64,000 bases of DNA from Paenibacillus farraposensis (GTDB lineage: Bacteria; Bacillota; Bacilli; Paenibacillales; Paenibacillaceae). The stretch lies in contig NZ_JAFFQR010000087.1 in the NCBI RefSeq assembly GCF_020736845.1, positions 18,530 through 82,529 on the forward strand, given 5' to 3'. The notes beneath the pieces were generated by a model that was given only the letters and a program-made list of their open reading frames with translations, was not told where the DNA came from and searched no databases. How positions within the stretch are numbered: the stretch's first letter is position 1; the number at the start of each line of letters is the position of its first letter. Below, piece by piece: positions 28,280-37,429 of this stretch. The translations under genes and the position numbers were made by a program.

Positions 28280-28735
28280 CTCCTTTCAAAACTTTTATTT
28301 CCTAATTCCTGAATAATAAACATTTTTCAATGAAAATATTCCTTTTTATTCAGAATATATTCCTTTAAATGCCGTAGAATCTTTCACTCTAATTACCCTA
28401 TAAATGGCTTGAATAGTATTCATCAGAACACCGTTGAATTTGTAAGTTTCTTGATTTTTCATGAATTTTTATTAATTGATTTAAAACAAAAACCTAATAA
28501 CAGTTGGTAGTCCTTTTTTTCTTTAACATATACACAAAAGCTGTATTTTGTACATATGTCTATAAATCGAACAAATCCCTTTCCGTATATGGATTTTAAT
28601 TTAGTGTCATACATCATATATTACAATTTTCAGGCTCAAAATAAATAAGTTCGTGATTAATTTATGTCTGCCGGCACGAATTATGAATGGCCCGACTATA
28701 AAACGATGTCGGGCCATTCTTTTCAAGGCATAAAA
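28280..28735. other. AT-rich gene-free stretch with a 20-bp sequence repeated at 49.5 kb
   Basis: GTATTTTGTACATATGTCTA at 28543-28562 is identical to 49509-49528. A stem-loop GAATGGCCCGAC/GTCGGGCCATTC (28685-28719) lies 17 bases past the end of the beta-lactamase-fold gene and probably terminates it, although the T-run is better placed for + strand transcripts. Confidence 0.6.
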
Positions 28736-29899
28736 TTATGATTCAACATTACTTAGTTTCTCGCGGATTAGATCAGATACAAGTCGATCGGGAGACCGCT
28801 TTCCCCTTCCAACCTTCATACGATTACACAGTACCGCCACTGCAAGGCTTTTCGATGGATCGGCATATCCAATCATACCGCCCAAACCGGCATAGCCGAA
28901 AGCCATCGGGTTGCCACCCATGGTATCACCTTCTTGACTAAGGCTATAGCCAAGTCCCAATTTAATGGGAGCGAGCGCAACTTCGTCGATGCCTTCAAAA
29001 TGCAGTGACGTCGCCTCCACTACGGAAGCTGGCTCGAGCAGACGTCTACCACCATCCACACCGTGGCCAATCAGTGAGGCATACATACACGCTAACGCCT
29101 GAGCCGTAGCGACGACATTCACGGCAGGTACGGCCGCTGCATGGAACCAGGGCGAATTCCATTCAGAATTTGTAACTGGGACCAGAGCAGGAGGCAGAAC
29201 TCGCTTGAAAAGCATGTCATCCGGCATGGAAGCAATCGGTACGGCTTCACCGCTAATCTCAGCTATACGGGATTCTGCTTCCGAGGAAGCACTTAAGTAC
29301 AGATCCTTTTCAATGCCTAAGGGTTTGCATATCTCGTCATGAACAATTTGAGCAAAAGTCCGCCCATCCGCTCGGGATGCGGTTTCCCCCAAAATCCAGC
29401 CGAAGGTCAGACCATGGTAACCAGACTTGCTGCCAGGTTCCCAGATTGGCTCAAGCTTCTCCATCTCGCTGACCATCGCTCGCCATTCCGTGATGAGCCG
29501 CATATCCGCGTACGTGGGCATCAAGGGAACTCCTGCCGTATGGGTAAGCGCCTGGCGGAGAGTAATCTTTTCCTTACCATTCGCTCCGAATTCGGGCCAG
29601 TAATGGGAAATCCGTTCATCATAAGCTAGTTTGCCCTGTTGGACGAGAATATGAATGGCAGTTGAAACAATGCCTTTGGAGCAAGATTGCACAACGAATA
29701 AGGTATCTGAGTCAACGGATCGTCGTCCTGCTGAATCCGCGCTGCCTGAAAAAGCATTCAGAACCAACTCTCCGCGCCAATAGGCTGCTGCTTGAAATCC
29801 TGCGCCGATATCGTCTTCCGCGAGTTCATCTAACAACTGCTGGACGTGATTCTGAAGATCCACGAGATTTTGATGTTTTCTAATGAATGGATTGGTCAA
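28736..29899 (-). CDS. Serine beta-lactamase-fold hydrolase (class C-like/esterase family)
   Basis: About 387 aa. Nucleophile motif SCSK (SxxK) near residue 72 from the chosen start, then LRQALTHTAGVPLM, the Y-x-x motif SGYHGLTFG (Tyr of YxN position), and a C-terminal GYAGLGGMIGYADP replacing the KTG triad. Such proteins are esterases, peptidases or amide hydrolases more often than true beta-lactamases. No signal peptide. The start is set at TTG 29899 (MTNPFIRK) because AAGGGAG lies 9 bases upstream; the longer ORF from 29962 has no ribosome site. Substrate unknown. Confidence 0.85.
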   Translation of the reverse strand: MTNPFIRKHQNLVDLQNHVQQLLDELAEDDIGAGFQAAAYWRGELVLNAFSGSADSAGRRSVDSDTLFVVQSCSKGIVSTAIHILVQQGKLAYDERISHYWPEFGANGKEKITLRQALTHTAGVPLMPTYADMRLITEWRAMVSEMEKLEPIWEPGSKSGYHGLTFGWILGETASRADGRTFAQIVHDEICKPLGIEKDLYLSASSEAESRIAEISGEAVPIASMPDDMLFKRVLPPALVPVTNSEWNSPWFHAAAVPAVNVVATAQALACMYASLIGHGVDGGRRLLEPASVVEATSLHFEGIDEVALAPIKLGLGYSLSQEGDTMGGNPMAFGYAGLGGMIGYADPSKSLAVAVLCNRMKVGRGKRSPDRLVSDLIREKLSNVES

Positions 29900-30173
29900 T
29901 GCACTCAACTCCCTTATAATAATTGAACAATAAGGTGCAGAGCCCATCCTTAGAAACGTCACGTGGGCGAACAGAGTTGCTTATGTCCGCCCATGCAAAG
30001 GTTCGCCCCTAAGAATAGGCTTTGCATGAGCCGCGTAGCATATTGGCAAAATGATTTGCCATCAAAATCGACCACCTTTCACTGGAAATCATAGCAAAAA
30101 ATCATCGATGCCTCAACATGAAAAACATATATAAATAAACTTTACAATAAGCACCTCTACTCAAGGTCGGGTG
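29900..30173. other. Gene-free junction region
   Basis: No gene supported. ATGCAAAG (about 29992) and CTTTGCAT (about 30019) form an 8-bp inverted repeat around a GC-rich loop. This is where the rest of the CD-NTase gene should have been, so the region marks a deletion junction. Confidence 0.5.
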
Positions 30174-30302
30174 TCATGGACAAAGGTTTGTCCATAGCAA
30201 CCTATTCCTTAAAGTGGTGTGACCTTTAATCAGATCATTCACTTGATTACCTGTTAGCCGAATTTCTTTAAGGAATCTTGCAAAGTAAGTTGGAATATTC
30301 AT
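30174..30302 (-). pseudogene. Truncated CD-NTase (CBASS nucleotide cyclase), first 42 codons only
   Basis: Starts 18 bases after the SAVED gene stop, with a strong GGAGGT 6 bases before the ATG. The peptide reads YFARFLKEIRLTGNQ then VNDLIKGHTTLRNRL. CdnD-type CD-NTases begin with this pattern (FxxFLxxIRxTxxQxxDxxxGxxTLRxRL) just before the GS(Y/I)xRxT nucleotidyltransferase motif. Here the frame leaves homology after TLRNRL and stops at 30174, so the catalytic domain is lost. Too short for the family (about 300-380 aa). Assignment rests on pattern match and on the cap4-like neighbour. Confidence 0.6.
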
Positions 30303-30320
30303 ATGAAAACCTCCATTGTA

Positions 30321-31835
30321 CTAGTGTGGGAGCAAAAAAGAAGGGATATATGATCCATCGCCAGAAAAGTTATGTTCATATAGAACAATCTCCGGAATAT
30401 TTGCAGCTTGTTGAGCTAAGAAGAAAACAAAGCCATTAGGCGCTGAAATAAAAAAGTGAACTTTCCCCTTTCTTTGATTTGGATTGCGTTTATCTAAAGC
30501 TTTGATTACTTGCTCAGCTAGTTTCCAAGCATGCGTACCATCCTTGACAGCTTTAAATCCTTCTGACGGCATACGGAAATGATAAAAGGTCTTCACAGGG
30601 AGTTGGCTATTCTCAATATGCCACTCAACATGAGGTTTTACATCACGAGTTACACTAATGGCAACAACCGTATCTCCTTCAGTTGAAGTGCTATCTGAAA
30701 CCTCTTCGAGGAAAGTTGAATAGCTTTGGTCCTGGCAATGTACATCCGGAATCCATGCAATTAAACCGTCTCCGCGCTGAACAGGAAATGCTCTAACTCC
30801 TGATTTAGGATTTAGAGTTAACCCTAAAGCAAAAGTTATGGAGAGGTGTGTGTTGAGTTGAAGCAAGTAGGCATTGCCTGGTGAAAAGACTCCTTTTGTG
30901 AACTCTTTTAACTTCTGTGCAATATCTTCGTTCCACGTTTTTCCTGGTTTAATTAGCCGTCCATCGAAGTGGTCACAAAGACATAGTAAGTGGCTAGTCT
31001 CTTCCTCTAAATTTTCTGCATAAGAAAGGAAGCTACGAATTCCAACAGAAATCTCATCTATGATTAATTGCAGGCCTGTATATAGTCCCTCTCTTCGGCA
31101 CAAACTCAATAGAGTTTCCTTGTTGAAGCGCTTACTTCCTTTGCTTGCACAATTAACGATTAAATCGTTATAAGGATTTACGAGCACTTTAAAATCAATG
31201 GGCCTAAGCCCTGCAAGCATTAATTTTGAATTAAGCAGATCTCTAATTAACATAGAAATACCGGGTTTACTATGCTGAATGCGGATACTTCTCAAGATTT
31301 TCCGCAGCTCTCCTTCATCATTTAACCCAAGGTGTTTCATCATGGATTTCCGAGCCTGTGCTATTTTAGTTCTCTTTTTTCCGTCAAAAAAGGCATTCAA
31401 ATTTAACTTATTGTGATGATTATCCAATAAAGTCTCTAAAAGATCGCCTTTTTTTATGTTCCAGAGTGTTATTAAATGAAAACGAGCATTGGTGTACCCT
31501 TGCGACAGAGCATCGCGAACACGATCTAAAAACGAGTGTGTGGAGGCATTAATGAAAGAAGGATCAATGAGGTCTAACAATTCAATTTGATGTGTATTCT
31601 TAACATGATATTTCACTTGATAAAAGTCCATGGTGATTTCGTCTGCAATATCATAATCACCTGTTATAGGTTCGAAATACTCAACTACAACATCATCAAG
31701 AGATTTAATTCGATCATCTTCGTAGTATACTTCTTTAACATTGGTATTATTATGTAGTAACTCGGATGCAAAAAACCAAAAATACAGATTTTGGTACGTC
31801 ATACCGGCATTTATTGCATCGATGGATTTCCCCAT
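30321..31835 (-). CDS. cap4: SAVED-domain nuclease, Cap4-like cyclic-nucleotide-activated effector
   Basis: 504 aa. The N-terminal domain resembles the Cap4 DNA endonuclease (PD-(D/E)XK; DUF4297-like): AGMTYQNLYFWFFAS (10-24), DDVVVEYF with D47/D48, and YQVKYH with Q73 and K75. The C-terminal SAVED domain (about 330-504) has HVEWHI, FKAVKDGTHAWKLAEQVIKAL, KVHFFISAPNGFVFFLAQQA and EIVLYEH. Cap4 proteins bind cyclic trinucleotides through SAVED, oligomerise and degrade DNA, causing abortive infection. The native cyclase gene directly downstream is truncated. The nearest possible signal source is the Cas10 at 37398-39230. Complete reading frame with intact motifs. Confidence 0.8.
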   Translation of the reverse strand: MGKSIDAINAGMTYQNLYFWFFASELLHNNTNVKEVYYEDDRIKSLDDVVVEYFEPITGDYDIADEITMDFYQVKYHVKNTHQIELLDLIDPSFINASTHSFLDRVRDALSQGYTNARFHLITLWNIKKGDLLETLLDNHHNKLNLNAFFDGKKRTKIAQARKSMMKHLGLNDEGELRKILRSIRIQHSKPGISMLIRDLLNSKLMLAGLRPIDFKVLVNPYNDLIVNCASKGSKRFNKETLLSLCRREGLYTGLQLIIDEISVGIRSFLSYAENLEEETSHLLCLCDHFDGRLIKPGKTWNEDIAQKLKEFTKGVFSPGNAYLLQLNTHLSITFALGLTLNPKSGVRAFPVQRGDGLIAWIPDVHCQDQSYSTFLEEVSDSTSTEGDTVVAISVTRDVKPHVEWHIENSQLPVKTFYHFRMPSEGFKAVKDGTHAWKLAEQVIKALDKRNPNQRKGKVHFFISAPNGFVFFLAQQAANIPEIVLYEHNFSGDGSYIPSFLLPH

Positions 31836-32968
31836 TTATCACAGTCCCATTCTTAGGTTTAAGAACCTATGTTCTCAATATATTATCTCACATAAATCGG
31901 TCATATTCAATTGTCTTATCTTAACTTCTAACAATCTCCTAATTTAATTTCATTGGAAAGTGGTTGCATTTCTAGCTGAAAGCCTTGTAAATTGGGTCTC
32001 TTCTGCTAAACAATCATGATGAGGAAGCACAACTGACATAAAGGCAAACTCATAAGAAAAAAGCAGGAGTGGGTAAAGACTGAAATTATATACATCTTGA
32101 TTAAGGAAATATGGAGAATACAGATGAACCTTAAACTCTTGCGGCGAATCGATCCCTTAGATCGGATTAATTGAGAGCGATAACTTTATCACAGTAGTAA
32201 GTTCTAATCTCGCCATCAAAATACTTTTCAATGGCACTTATATCTATGTAGGAATATTATCAATGACTTGTCACGAGCCATAAAAACAATTTATGGTTAC
32301 GAACGGTTGATTGGTCAATGTTGAAAGCTCCTCTTTTGGAGATATCAAAACGTTGAACGAATTCTTTTGGGCACGCTCAATTACTTAACAAAGCTTTTGG
32401 CTTGCTTAACTGCTTTACCAATTGTGCGATCGGCATTGATTTGATCTTTTGAATTAAGGGCTCAAATTTGGTTTTGGTTTCACCTACATATAAAAATTTC
32501 CTAGACGAGCGGTGATATCTATACCTCCGATTTGTATATTCCTCTTGCATATAAGGAACCTTATTATTAAAACTGTGAAGCCATTTTGCAGGAATCCTCC
32601 CGCATACAAGCTTCGTATGTGTCTCCCCGTGTTTCTAAATTTACATTTAGTTTATTTAACAGATGAAGGAAAGTTCGTGAAAAGTCACTTATCATAAATA
32701 ACGAGGGTACAATAACAACGTCATTCCCCTCGTACACGATAACTGGTTTTAAATACATGTCGTATAGTTTGTCACTGCCAAATTTCGTAAAACGCATTTT
32801 TGCTTAGTTATAAATATAAGAACAGTAACTAGTATTTTCCCAATATCATCTTACTGATCCACAAGTACAGAAATAATGGTAGCTTTCCACGAGTTTTCTT
32901 ATAGTAATGTGTCCTCCATTCTTTTCTGGCTGGCGGGCGTTGAAAAAGTTTCAACGTGTTTTATGATC
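31836..32968. other. Decayed region between the SAVED gene and CRISPR array 1
   Basis: No intact gene. The - strand keeps protein-like islands: about 32160-32260 (ISAIEKYFDGEIRTYY) and 32400-32500 (LYVGETKTKFEPLIQKI), in addition to the fragment listed at 32567. They may come from one lost gene of about 700 bases. The first 140 bases should contain the promoter of the SAVED gene. Confidence 0.5.
32567..32797 (-). pseudogene. Fragment of an unrecognised gene
   Basis: ATG-started 76-codon frame reading FGSDKLYDMYLKPVIVYEG, then DVVIVPSLFMISDFSRTFLH and LNVNLETRGDTYE, which looks like genuine protein. It loses protein character after DSCKMASQF. Other frames downstream continue with protein-like segments, so frameshifts have broken it. 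No family recognised. Confidence 0.35.
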
Positions 32969-33865
32969 GCATCAATCCACACACTTATATAGAGTGCGAC
33001 AAGGACTACGGCCTATTGAAATATGGCATGCAAGTGATTTCAATCCACGCACTCACATGGAGTGCGACGTAAAAACGATATAGTCGCAACACTGGTAGAG
33101 GTTATTTCAATCCACGCACTCAATGGAGTGCGACACAAAACAGGAGGAGAATATGGATGAGCAAATATATTTCAATCCACGCACTCACATGGAGTGCGAC
33201 TCCGAGTTCATGAGCCATCTGCCACGATTTGAATTATTTCAATCCACGCAGTCACATGGAGTGCGACTTCTTGGATGGTATTAAAGTTGGCGCCGATGCT
33301 GCATTTCAATCCACGCACTCACATGGAGTGCGACTTTGATCACACAATATGATAAGTGGACGTATGGGGCTATTTCAATCCACGCACTCACATGGAGTGC
33401 GACGCAGAAGCATTTATCAACGATAATAACTTAATAATTATTTCAATCCACGCACTCACATGGAGTGCGACGGTAACAACATCAAAATCATTAGATTCAA
33501 CATTATTTCAATCCACGCACTCACATGGAGTGCGACCGGGAAACGATCTGTATGGTTTTATACCAGCGCTATTTCAATCCACGCACTCACATGGAGTGCG
33601 ACTGCTCTTTGCGCTGATTCACTAGGATCGGCAAAATTTCAATCCACGCACTCACATGGAGTGCGACACCCAATATCATCGGGTTTATGATAATCAGGCA
33701 GAATTTCAATCCACGCACTCACATGGAGTGCGACTTTCCTCACCAGCAAACGGGCCTTCGATAATCTGATTTCAATCCACGCACTCACATGGAGTGCGAC
33801 TGTTAAAGTAAGGAAGTGGATTGAAAACTCTTAATTTCAATCCACGCACTCACATGGAGTGCGAC
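32969..33865 (-). CRISPR. CRISPR array 1: 14 repeats of 32 bp, 13 spacers
   Basis: Repeats start at 32969 (degenerate), 33037, 33104 (31 bp, one base lost), 33169, 33236, 33303, 33372, 33440, 33505, 33571, 33636, 33703, 33769 and 33834. Spacers are 33-37 bases and all different. On the - strand the repeat begins GTCGCACTCCATG and ends GTGGATTGAAAT, the type I-C-like repeat class also used by type III-B systems. The degenerate copy at the left is the leader-distal end, so transcription is on the - strand from the leader at 33866. The array follows cmr6 in the same direction. Confidence 0.98.
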
Positions 33866-34059
33866 AGCGAAAATGCAGTAATTCATACCCTAATGATATC
33901 AATTCCAAACATTATCGCAAAAAAACGATGCCAAAAAGGCTTTAATCAAACATTGACTTTTACTGAAGGTAACTGATCCAATTACTTTTCGACAAATTTC
34001 GAGGTGCGAAGGACCCGGGGATTTTATGTGAGCTTCACATTCGCACCTTCATAATTCTG
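33866..34059 (-). promoter_or_regulatory. Leader of CRISPR array 1
   Basis: This 194-bp AT-rich segment between cmr6 and the leader-proximal repeat is nearly identical to 42595-42790 beside array 2. Conservation next to two different arrays marks it as the leader. It includes GCGAAAATGCAGTAATTCAT next to the repeat, and AGGTGCGAA...TTCGCACCT (33999-34046 region), which forms a strong hairpin that may terminate the cmr operon. Confidence 0.8.
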
Positions 34060-34851
34060 TCATTCAATCTCTAACAGTCTTCCATATCCTGCGTTGGTCT
34101 TCCCGCCAATGCCTTCCTCTCTTAGCGCTCCGAGTAGGATTGTTTTTGCCAAACTTAGCCACTTCATAGCTGATTCCTTCTCTCCCTCACAGGTTAATGT
34201 AATTCCAAAGTGAGCCGACGCTGAAAGAAATGGAATAGGGACGGGAGAATCATCATCACGTGGAGCCTTGTACTCAATATCATTACGATAAGGCTCTACA
34301 ATAATGCCGTTATAATCCTGATGATGCGCTGTAAGCACATCCTGTTTGAGTGCTTTGCAAACTGTTGCTGGAGTAGGAAGAGCATCGTGAAACTGAATAA
34401 ATCCAGCAGATGTTTGTGATCCAAATAAAATGTTGTAGTCGCTTCCTGTACGCTTCAATGCTGGTTGCTGGTCACCCAGTTGTCGATGTGCATAATGCGA
34501 AGCAACACCCTTCAAGGCTGTTCCTGGTAGGTAAGGCACACCATAAATGCAATGTAGCGCAAGACTAGTCTCAAGCACGGAATTCCCTCCGTGCCCAATA
34601 ACGAGTGGCGTTTGTGATCTAACCTGGATATGCAATGATGTAGTTTCTCCATAGCTCTCCTTCTTGTAGTATCGGTCATGGTAATGCTTATACCAGCTTT
34701 TTTTTGCCGTTGTCCAGTCAGCTTCATAAGCCTTGATCAGTTTCTGGTAGAAAACTTGTTTGCCGTCGCCTTTACTAACAACTTGTTCTAAACACAAATC
34801 TTTACCCTGCAAACTTGTATCACCCTTGGTGATAGCCAGATGGGCGTTCAT
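34060..34851 (-). CDS. cmr6: Type III-B CRISPR RAMP protein Cmr6
   Basis: 263 aa. Cmr6 is a Cas7-family subunit at the 3' end of the crRNA backbone in the Cmr complex. Motifs: [20 protein letters not shown] (about 84-103), [15 protein letters not shown] with the glycine-rich RAMP loop, and a C-terminal EEGIGGKTNAGYGRL. Starts by a 4-base ATGA overlap with cmr5. A truncated, frameshifted copy lies at 42791-43330. Confidence 0.93.
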   Translation of the reverse strand: MNAHLAITKGDTSLQGKDLCLEQVVSKGDGKQVFYQKLIKAYEADWTTAKKSWYKHYHDRYYKKESYGETTSLHIQVRSQTPLVIGHGGNSVLETSLALHCIYGVPYLPGTALKGVASHYAHRQLGDQQPALKRTGSDYNILFGSQTSAGFIQFHDALPTPATVCKALKQDVLTAHHQDYNGIIVEPYRNDIEYKAPRDDDSPVPIPFLSASAHFGITLTCEGEKESAMKWLSLAKTILLGALREEGIGGKTNAGYGRLLEIE

Positions 34852-35234
34852 AAGATGCCCTCCTGTTCCGGCGCATCCGTTCCTTGTTCGATCTTCAGAA
34901 TGGCTTCCGCATACCGCTTAAACCAGACGGAGGCACTTAGTACCCGCCGAGACAAGTGAAGATAGTCTGCATTTTGTATTTCAAGTTCTTCTTTCCAAGA
35001 TTTATCGAGACCAAGCGCATTCCGCATATGCTGCAAATATAAAGCATGAGGACTTTCTACGTTCTTCGACTTCGCCTGAAAGAAGGTAACGGCCAGACGT
35101 AAACCGTTGGTCAGAACGAGCGAAGGAAAACGGTGACACAGTTGCCCATATTGCTGGGCAGCGACGGAGTCCTCATCAAGTGACTTTATTCCTTCGAATG
35201 CGGCCTGCGCATATTCATGCTGGGATGATTTCAT
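34848..35234 (-). CDS. cmr5: Type III-B CRISPR small subunit Cmr5
   Basis: 128 aa, all-helical. YAQAAFEGIKSL at the N-terminus and LVLTNGLRLAVTFFQAK match Cmr5 small subunits, which line the target RNA channel of the complex. Overlaps cmr4 and cmr6 by 4 bases on each side, so translation is coupled. Confidence 0.88.
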   Translation of the reverse strand: MKSSQHEYAQAAFEGIKSLDEDSVAAQQYGQLCHRFPSLVLTNGLRLAVTFFQAKSKNVESPHALYLQHMRNALGLDKSWKEELEIQNADYLHLSRRVLSASVWFKRYAEAILKIEQGTDAPEQEGIL

Positions 35235-36133
35235 TGATCTCCGCCTCCCGAAAGGCGGCAGCGTACGCGCCCTTTGCCGACACTTGCATTGCCTCCAAGT
35301 TGTAAGAATACTTCTTTTTTCAAATGTTGAAGACTGGAAATCCGTTTGGAGATATCTGACGATCCATCTACCCGATCACACCAGATCATCCCGTAAAATA
35401 TGGCTTCAGTAGGTACATATTCCTCATACCATAGTGCACCCGCTTGCGTAGTTTTTGTTTCTTCCTGTATTCGAATGCGTGGAGTAATCTCACAACACAT
35501 CGTCGTAAAGTATCTGAATGTGTCGTCCGATACTAATACAAGTCGCTCGATGAACATTTCCTTTGAATAAGGTTCATTTTCATCGAACAGCATATTCGCC
35601 AGCCAACTTGCCCAGGTGGTAAAGCCGTGCGATATTTCCGCCTTACCATAGAACTCATCGAGGAAAACTTGCTGTTGACTCACCACTACAGAATCAGTAG
35701 TTATCCAAGCGGTCTCATTATTCTTCGCATCTTGCTCAAATTGATCTAAATCTGGAATTTTTAAAGACACCCCCATCGCTGCTGCATCTCGTACTAGGCG
35801 TTTCAGTACCATAGGGGAAGTAACATAAGCGAAAGTTCCATATCGGCTGGCTACCGGGAAAGCAAGAATCCGTCCATCGGAAATAACAAGTGCTCCAGCT
35901 TCGGCCCCATTGTGATCTGATTTACCGAATGCTTGCTTGAACCAAGCGCTTTCTCCTCCTTCGGCTCGATAGTAGTCTCTCTTTACCCCTTTCATGCTAC
36001 TCCCAGGAATCATAGGCCATTCAGTCACCTTCTCGCGCATAATAGGCAGATCAATTGCCCCGAGTCCTTCTCCCGAACCGATATGTAGTGGAGACAAACA
36101 GTGTATCCAGTACCACTGGCTTACATTTTCCAT
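35231..36133 (-). CDS. cmr4: Type III-B CRISPR RAMP protein Cmr4
   Basis: 300 aa. Cmr4 is the backbone Cas7-like subunit that cleaves target RNA at 6-nt intervals. SPLHIGSGEGLGAIDLPIMR (about 14-33), IPGSSMKGVKRDYY, then GALVISDGRILAFPV and YVTSPMVLKRL are typical; the catalytic Asp is expected in the AIDLPIMRE segment (D28). AAAGGAGCAAGGGAA precedes the ATG; 33 bases after cmr3. Confidence 0.93.
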   Translation of the reverse strand: MENVSQWYWIHCLSPLHIGSGEGLGAIDLPIMREKVTEWPMIPGSSMKGVKRDYYRAEGGESAWFKQAFGKSDHNGAEAGALVISDGRILAFPVASRYGTFAYVTSPMVLKRLVRDAAAMGVSLKIPDLDQFEQDAKNNETAWITTDSVVVSQQQVFLDEFYGKAEISHGFTTWASWLANMLFDENEPYSKEMFIERLVLVSDDTFRYFTTMCCEITPRIRIQEETKTTQAGALWYEEYVPTEAIFYGMIWCDRVDGSSDISKRISSLQHLKKEVFLQLGGNASVGKGRVRCRLSGGGDQ

Positions 36134-36166
36134 TTCCCTTGCTCCTTTATTGTAGGTTTTTATTTA

Positions 36167-37429
36167 TTATTTGTTCGTTTGGGGTGGGTTTGAAATGTTC
36201 CATTTCCCCCATAAAGCCAGTCCATACCCGTCTTCTTTGTCAAAAGCCTCTTTGCGGCGATTCGTATCCGACACGGATTGTAGCCACATTTCCTTCGCCA
36301 AATCAGCCGCATTCCCTTTGGTGACTTCAAAGAAGTATACGCTTCCTGCTGGGACCATACGCCGAACCGCCTTTTCGCTAAACAAATCATCCTTCGAGTA
36401 ACTCCATCCCGATACAGGATGCCACCGTGGAACACAAGCCCAGCGCAATTGAAGCTCTACTCCACACTTCCATGGATTTTTAGTTTGGAGATTTTCGTCC
36501 AGCCAGCCTGGCAACCAACCTTTTCGGAAATAAGCAGGAGTCGCTAATACCATACGAATATATGAGGCTCCCTGCATACTATCTTGAATGGCTACGGGAC
36601 AAGCCCATGACAAGTCATCTTCCACCTCACTGAAGTGAGCCAATCTGCGTTTGCCCCCCATGGGATGCATCTCTGATATTTTGCCTGTACAGCTGGACGT
36701 ATGCTCTCCAAAATCAATCTCAGCTTCCACAGTGAAATCTGGTGGAAAAACCAGCGACTCTGTTGAAAATAATTGCTGTTCCTTGGCGGTATACGTCTTG
36801 GGGTCGATTGCAGTATGTGTGCGTTCTTCACGAATAAATGCGGGTAGAAAAGGTGTTGTTTCACAAGCTGCGTGCAACGGATTATTTTTCTGATCCAGAC
36901 GCCATTGATTTAGAAGCTTGGACCATGTTTCTTCTGTCACGGTGCCTGTTAACCAATGCACCATCCGCTCCTTTGAGATGTATGCGGGTGCTTCCTTTAT
37001 CCCTTTGTGTGTCCCTGCTCCAAGTGGCGGCCAGAGCACATCTGCTAGACGTCCTTCCTGACCCACGCCAAAGAATCCCTGTCTGCCATGTTGAGCCCCT
37101 GTCAAGTTAACAGGTCGAATGAATCGGATACTTGCTTCCCCATGTTCTTCATACATTTCAGCGTCCTGAGGCATGGCAAAATACAAGTTTTCTCGGTATT
37201 TATATATCGGACCTCGAACATTCAATTTAGAAAAATGGTTAAGGCTGAGGGAGGACTTTCCTTCCTGTGCTTGTTCCCTTTTAGCCAGCATCGTGCGGAT
37301 TGTACCCGCAAGCATACTTGGCGTGACATCACTTAATGTGTGGGCCCGGATTCCCGGTGTAGCGCTGAACGGTCTTCCGTCCCGTACCATAATAGGATCA
37401 AGAGGTTTTACTTGCAGTCGTTTCTTCAT
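36167..37429 (-). CDS. cmr3: Type III-B CRISPR protein Cmr3 (Cas5 family)
   Basis: 420 aa. N-terminal QVKPLDPIMVRDGRPFSATP is the hallmark of Cmr3, the Cas5-like subunit that caps the 5' handle of crRNA and contacts Cas10. PSMLAGTIRTMLAKR (RAMP loop), RFIRPVNLTG and a C-terminal KEDGYGLALWGKW follow. It overlaps the 3' end of cas10 by 32 bases. Confidence 0.92.
   Translation of the reverse strand: MKKRLQVKPLDPIMVRDGRPFSATPGIRAHTLSDVTPSMLAGTIRTMLAKREQAQEGKSSLSLNHFSKLNVRGPIYKYRENLYFAMPQDAEMYEEHGEASIRFIRPVNLTGAQHGRQGFFGVGQEGRLADVLWPPLGAGTHKGIKEAPAYISKERMVHWLTGTVTEETWSKLLNQWRLDQKNNPLHAACETTPFLPAFIREERTHTAIDPKTYTAKEQQLFSTESLVFPPDFTVEAEIDFGEHTSSCTGKISEMHPMGGKRRLAHFSEVEDDLSWACPVAIQDSMQGASYIRMVLATPAYFRKGWLPGWLDENLQTKNPWKCGVELQLRWACVPRWHPVSGWSYSKDDLFSEKAVRRMVPAGSVYFFEVTKGNAADLAKEMWLQSVSDTNRRKEAFDKEDGYGLALWGKWNISNPPQTNK

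Noticed and set aside
29339..29883. + strand ORFs opposite the beta-lactamase-fold gene
   Set aside because: Antisense shadows with no independent support.
28736..29899. Antibiotic-resistance beta-lactamase
   Set aside because: The SxxK fold is present but no signal peptide and no clear KTG motif; an esterase or peptidase role is more likely.
33356..33690. ORFs reading through CRISPR array 1 with repeated IHALTWSAT or STHSHGVR segments
   Set aside because: They are translations of the CRISPR repeat, not genes.
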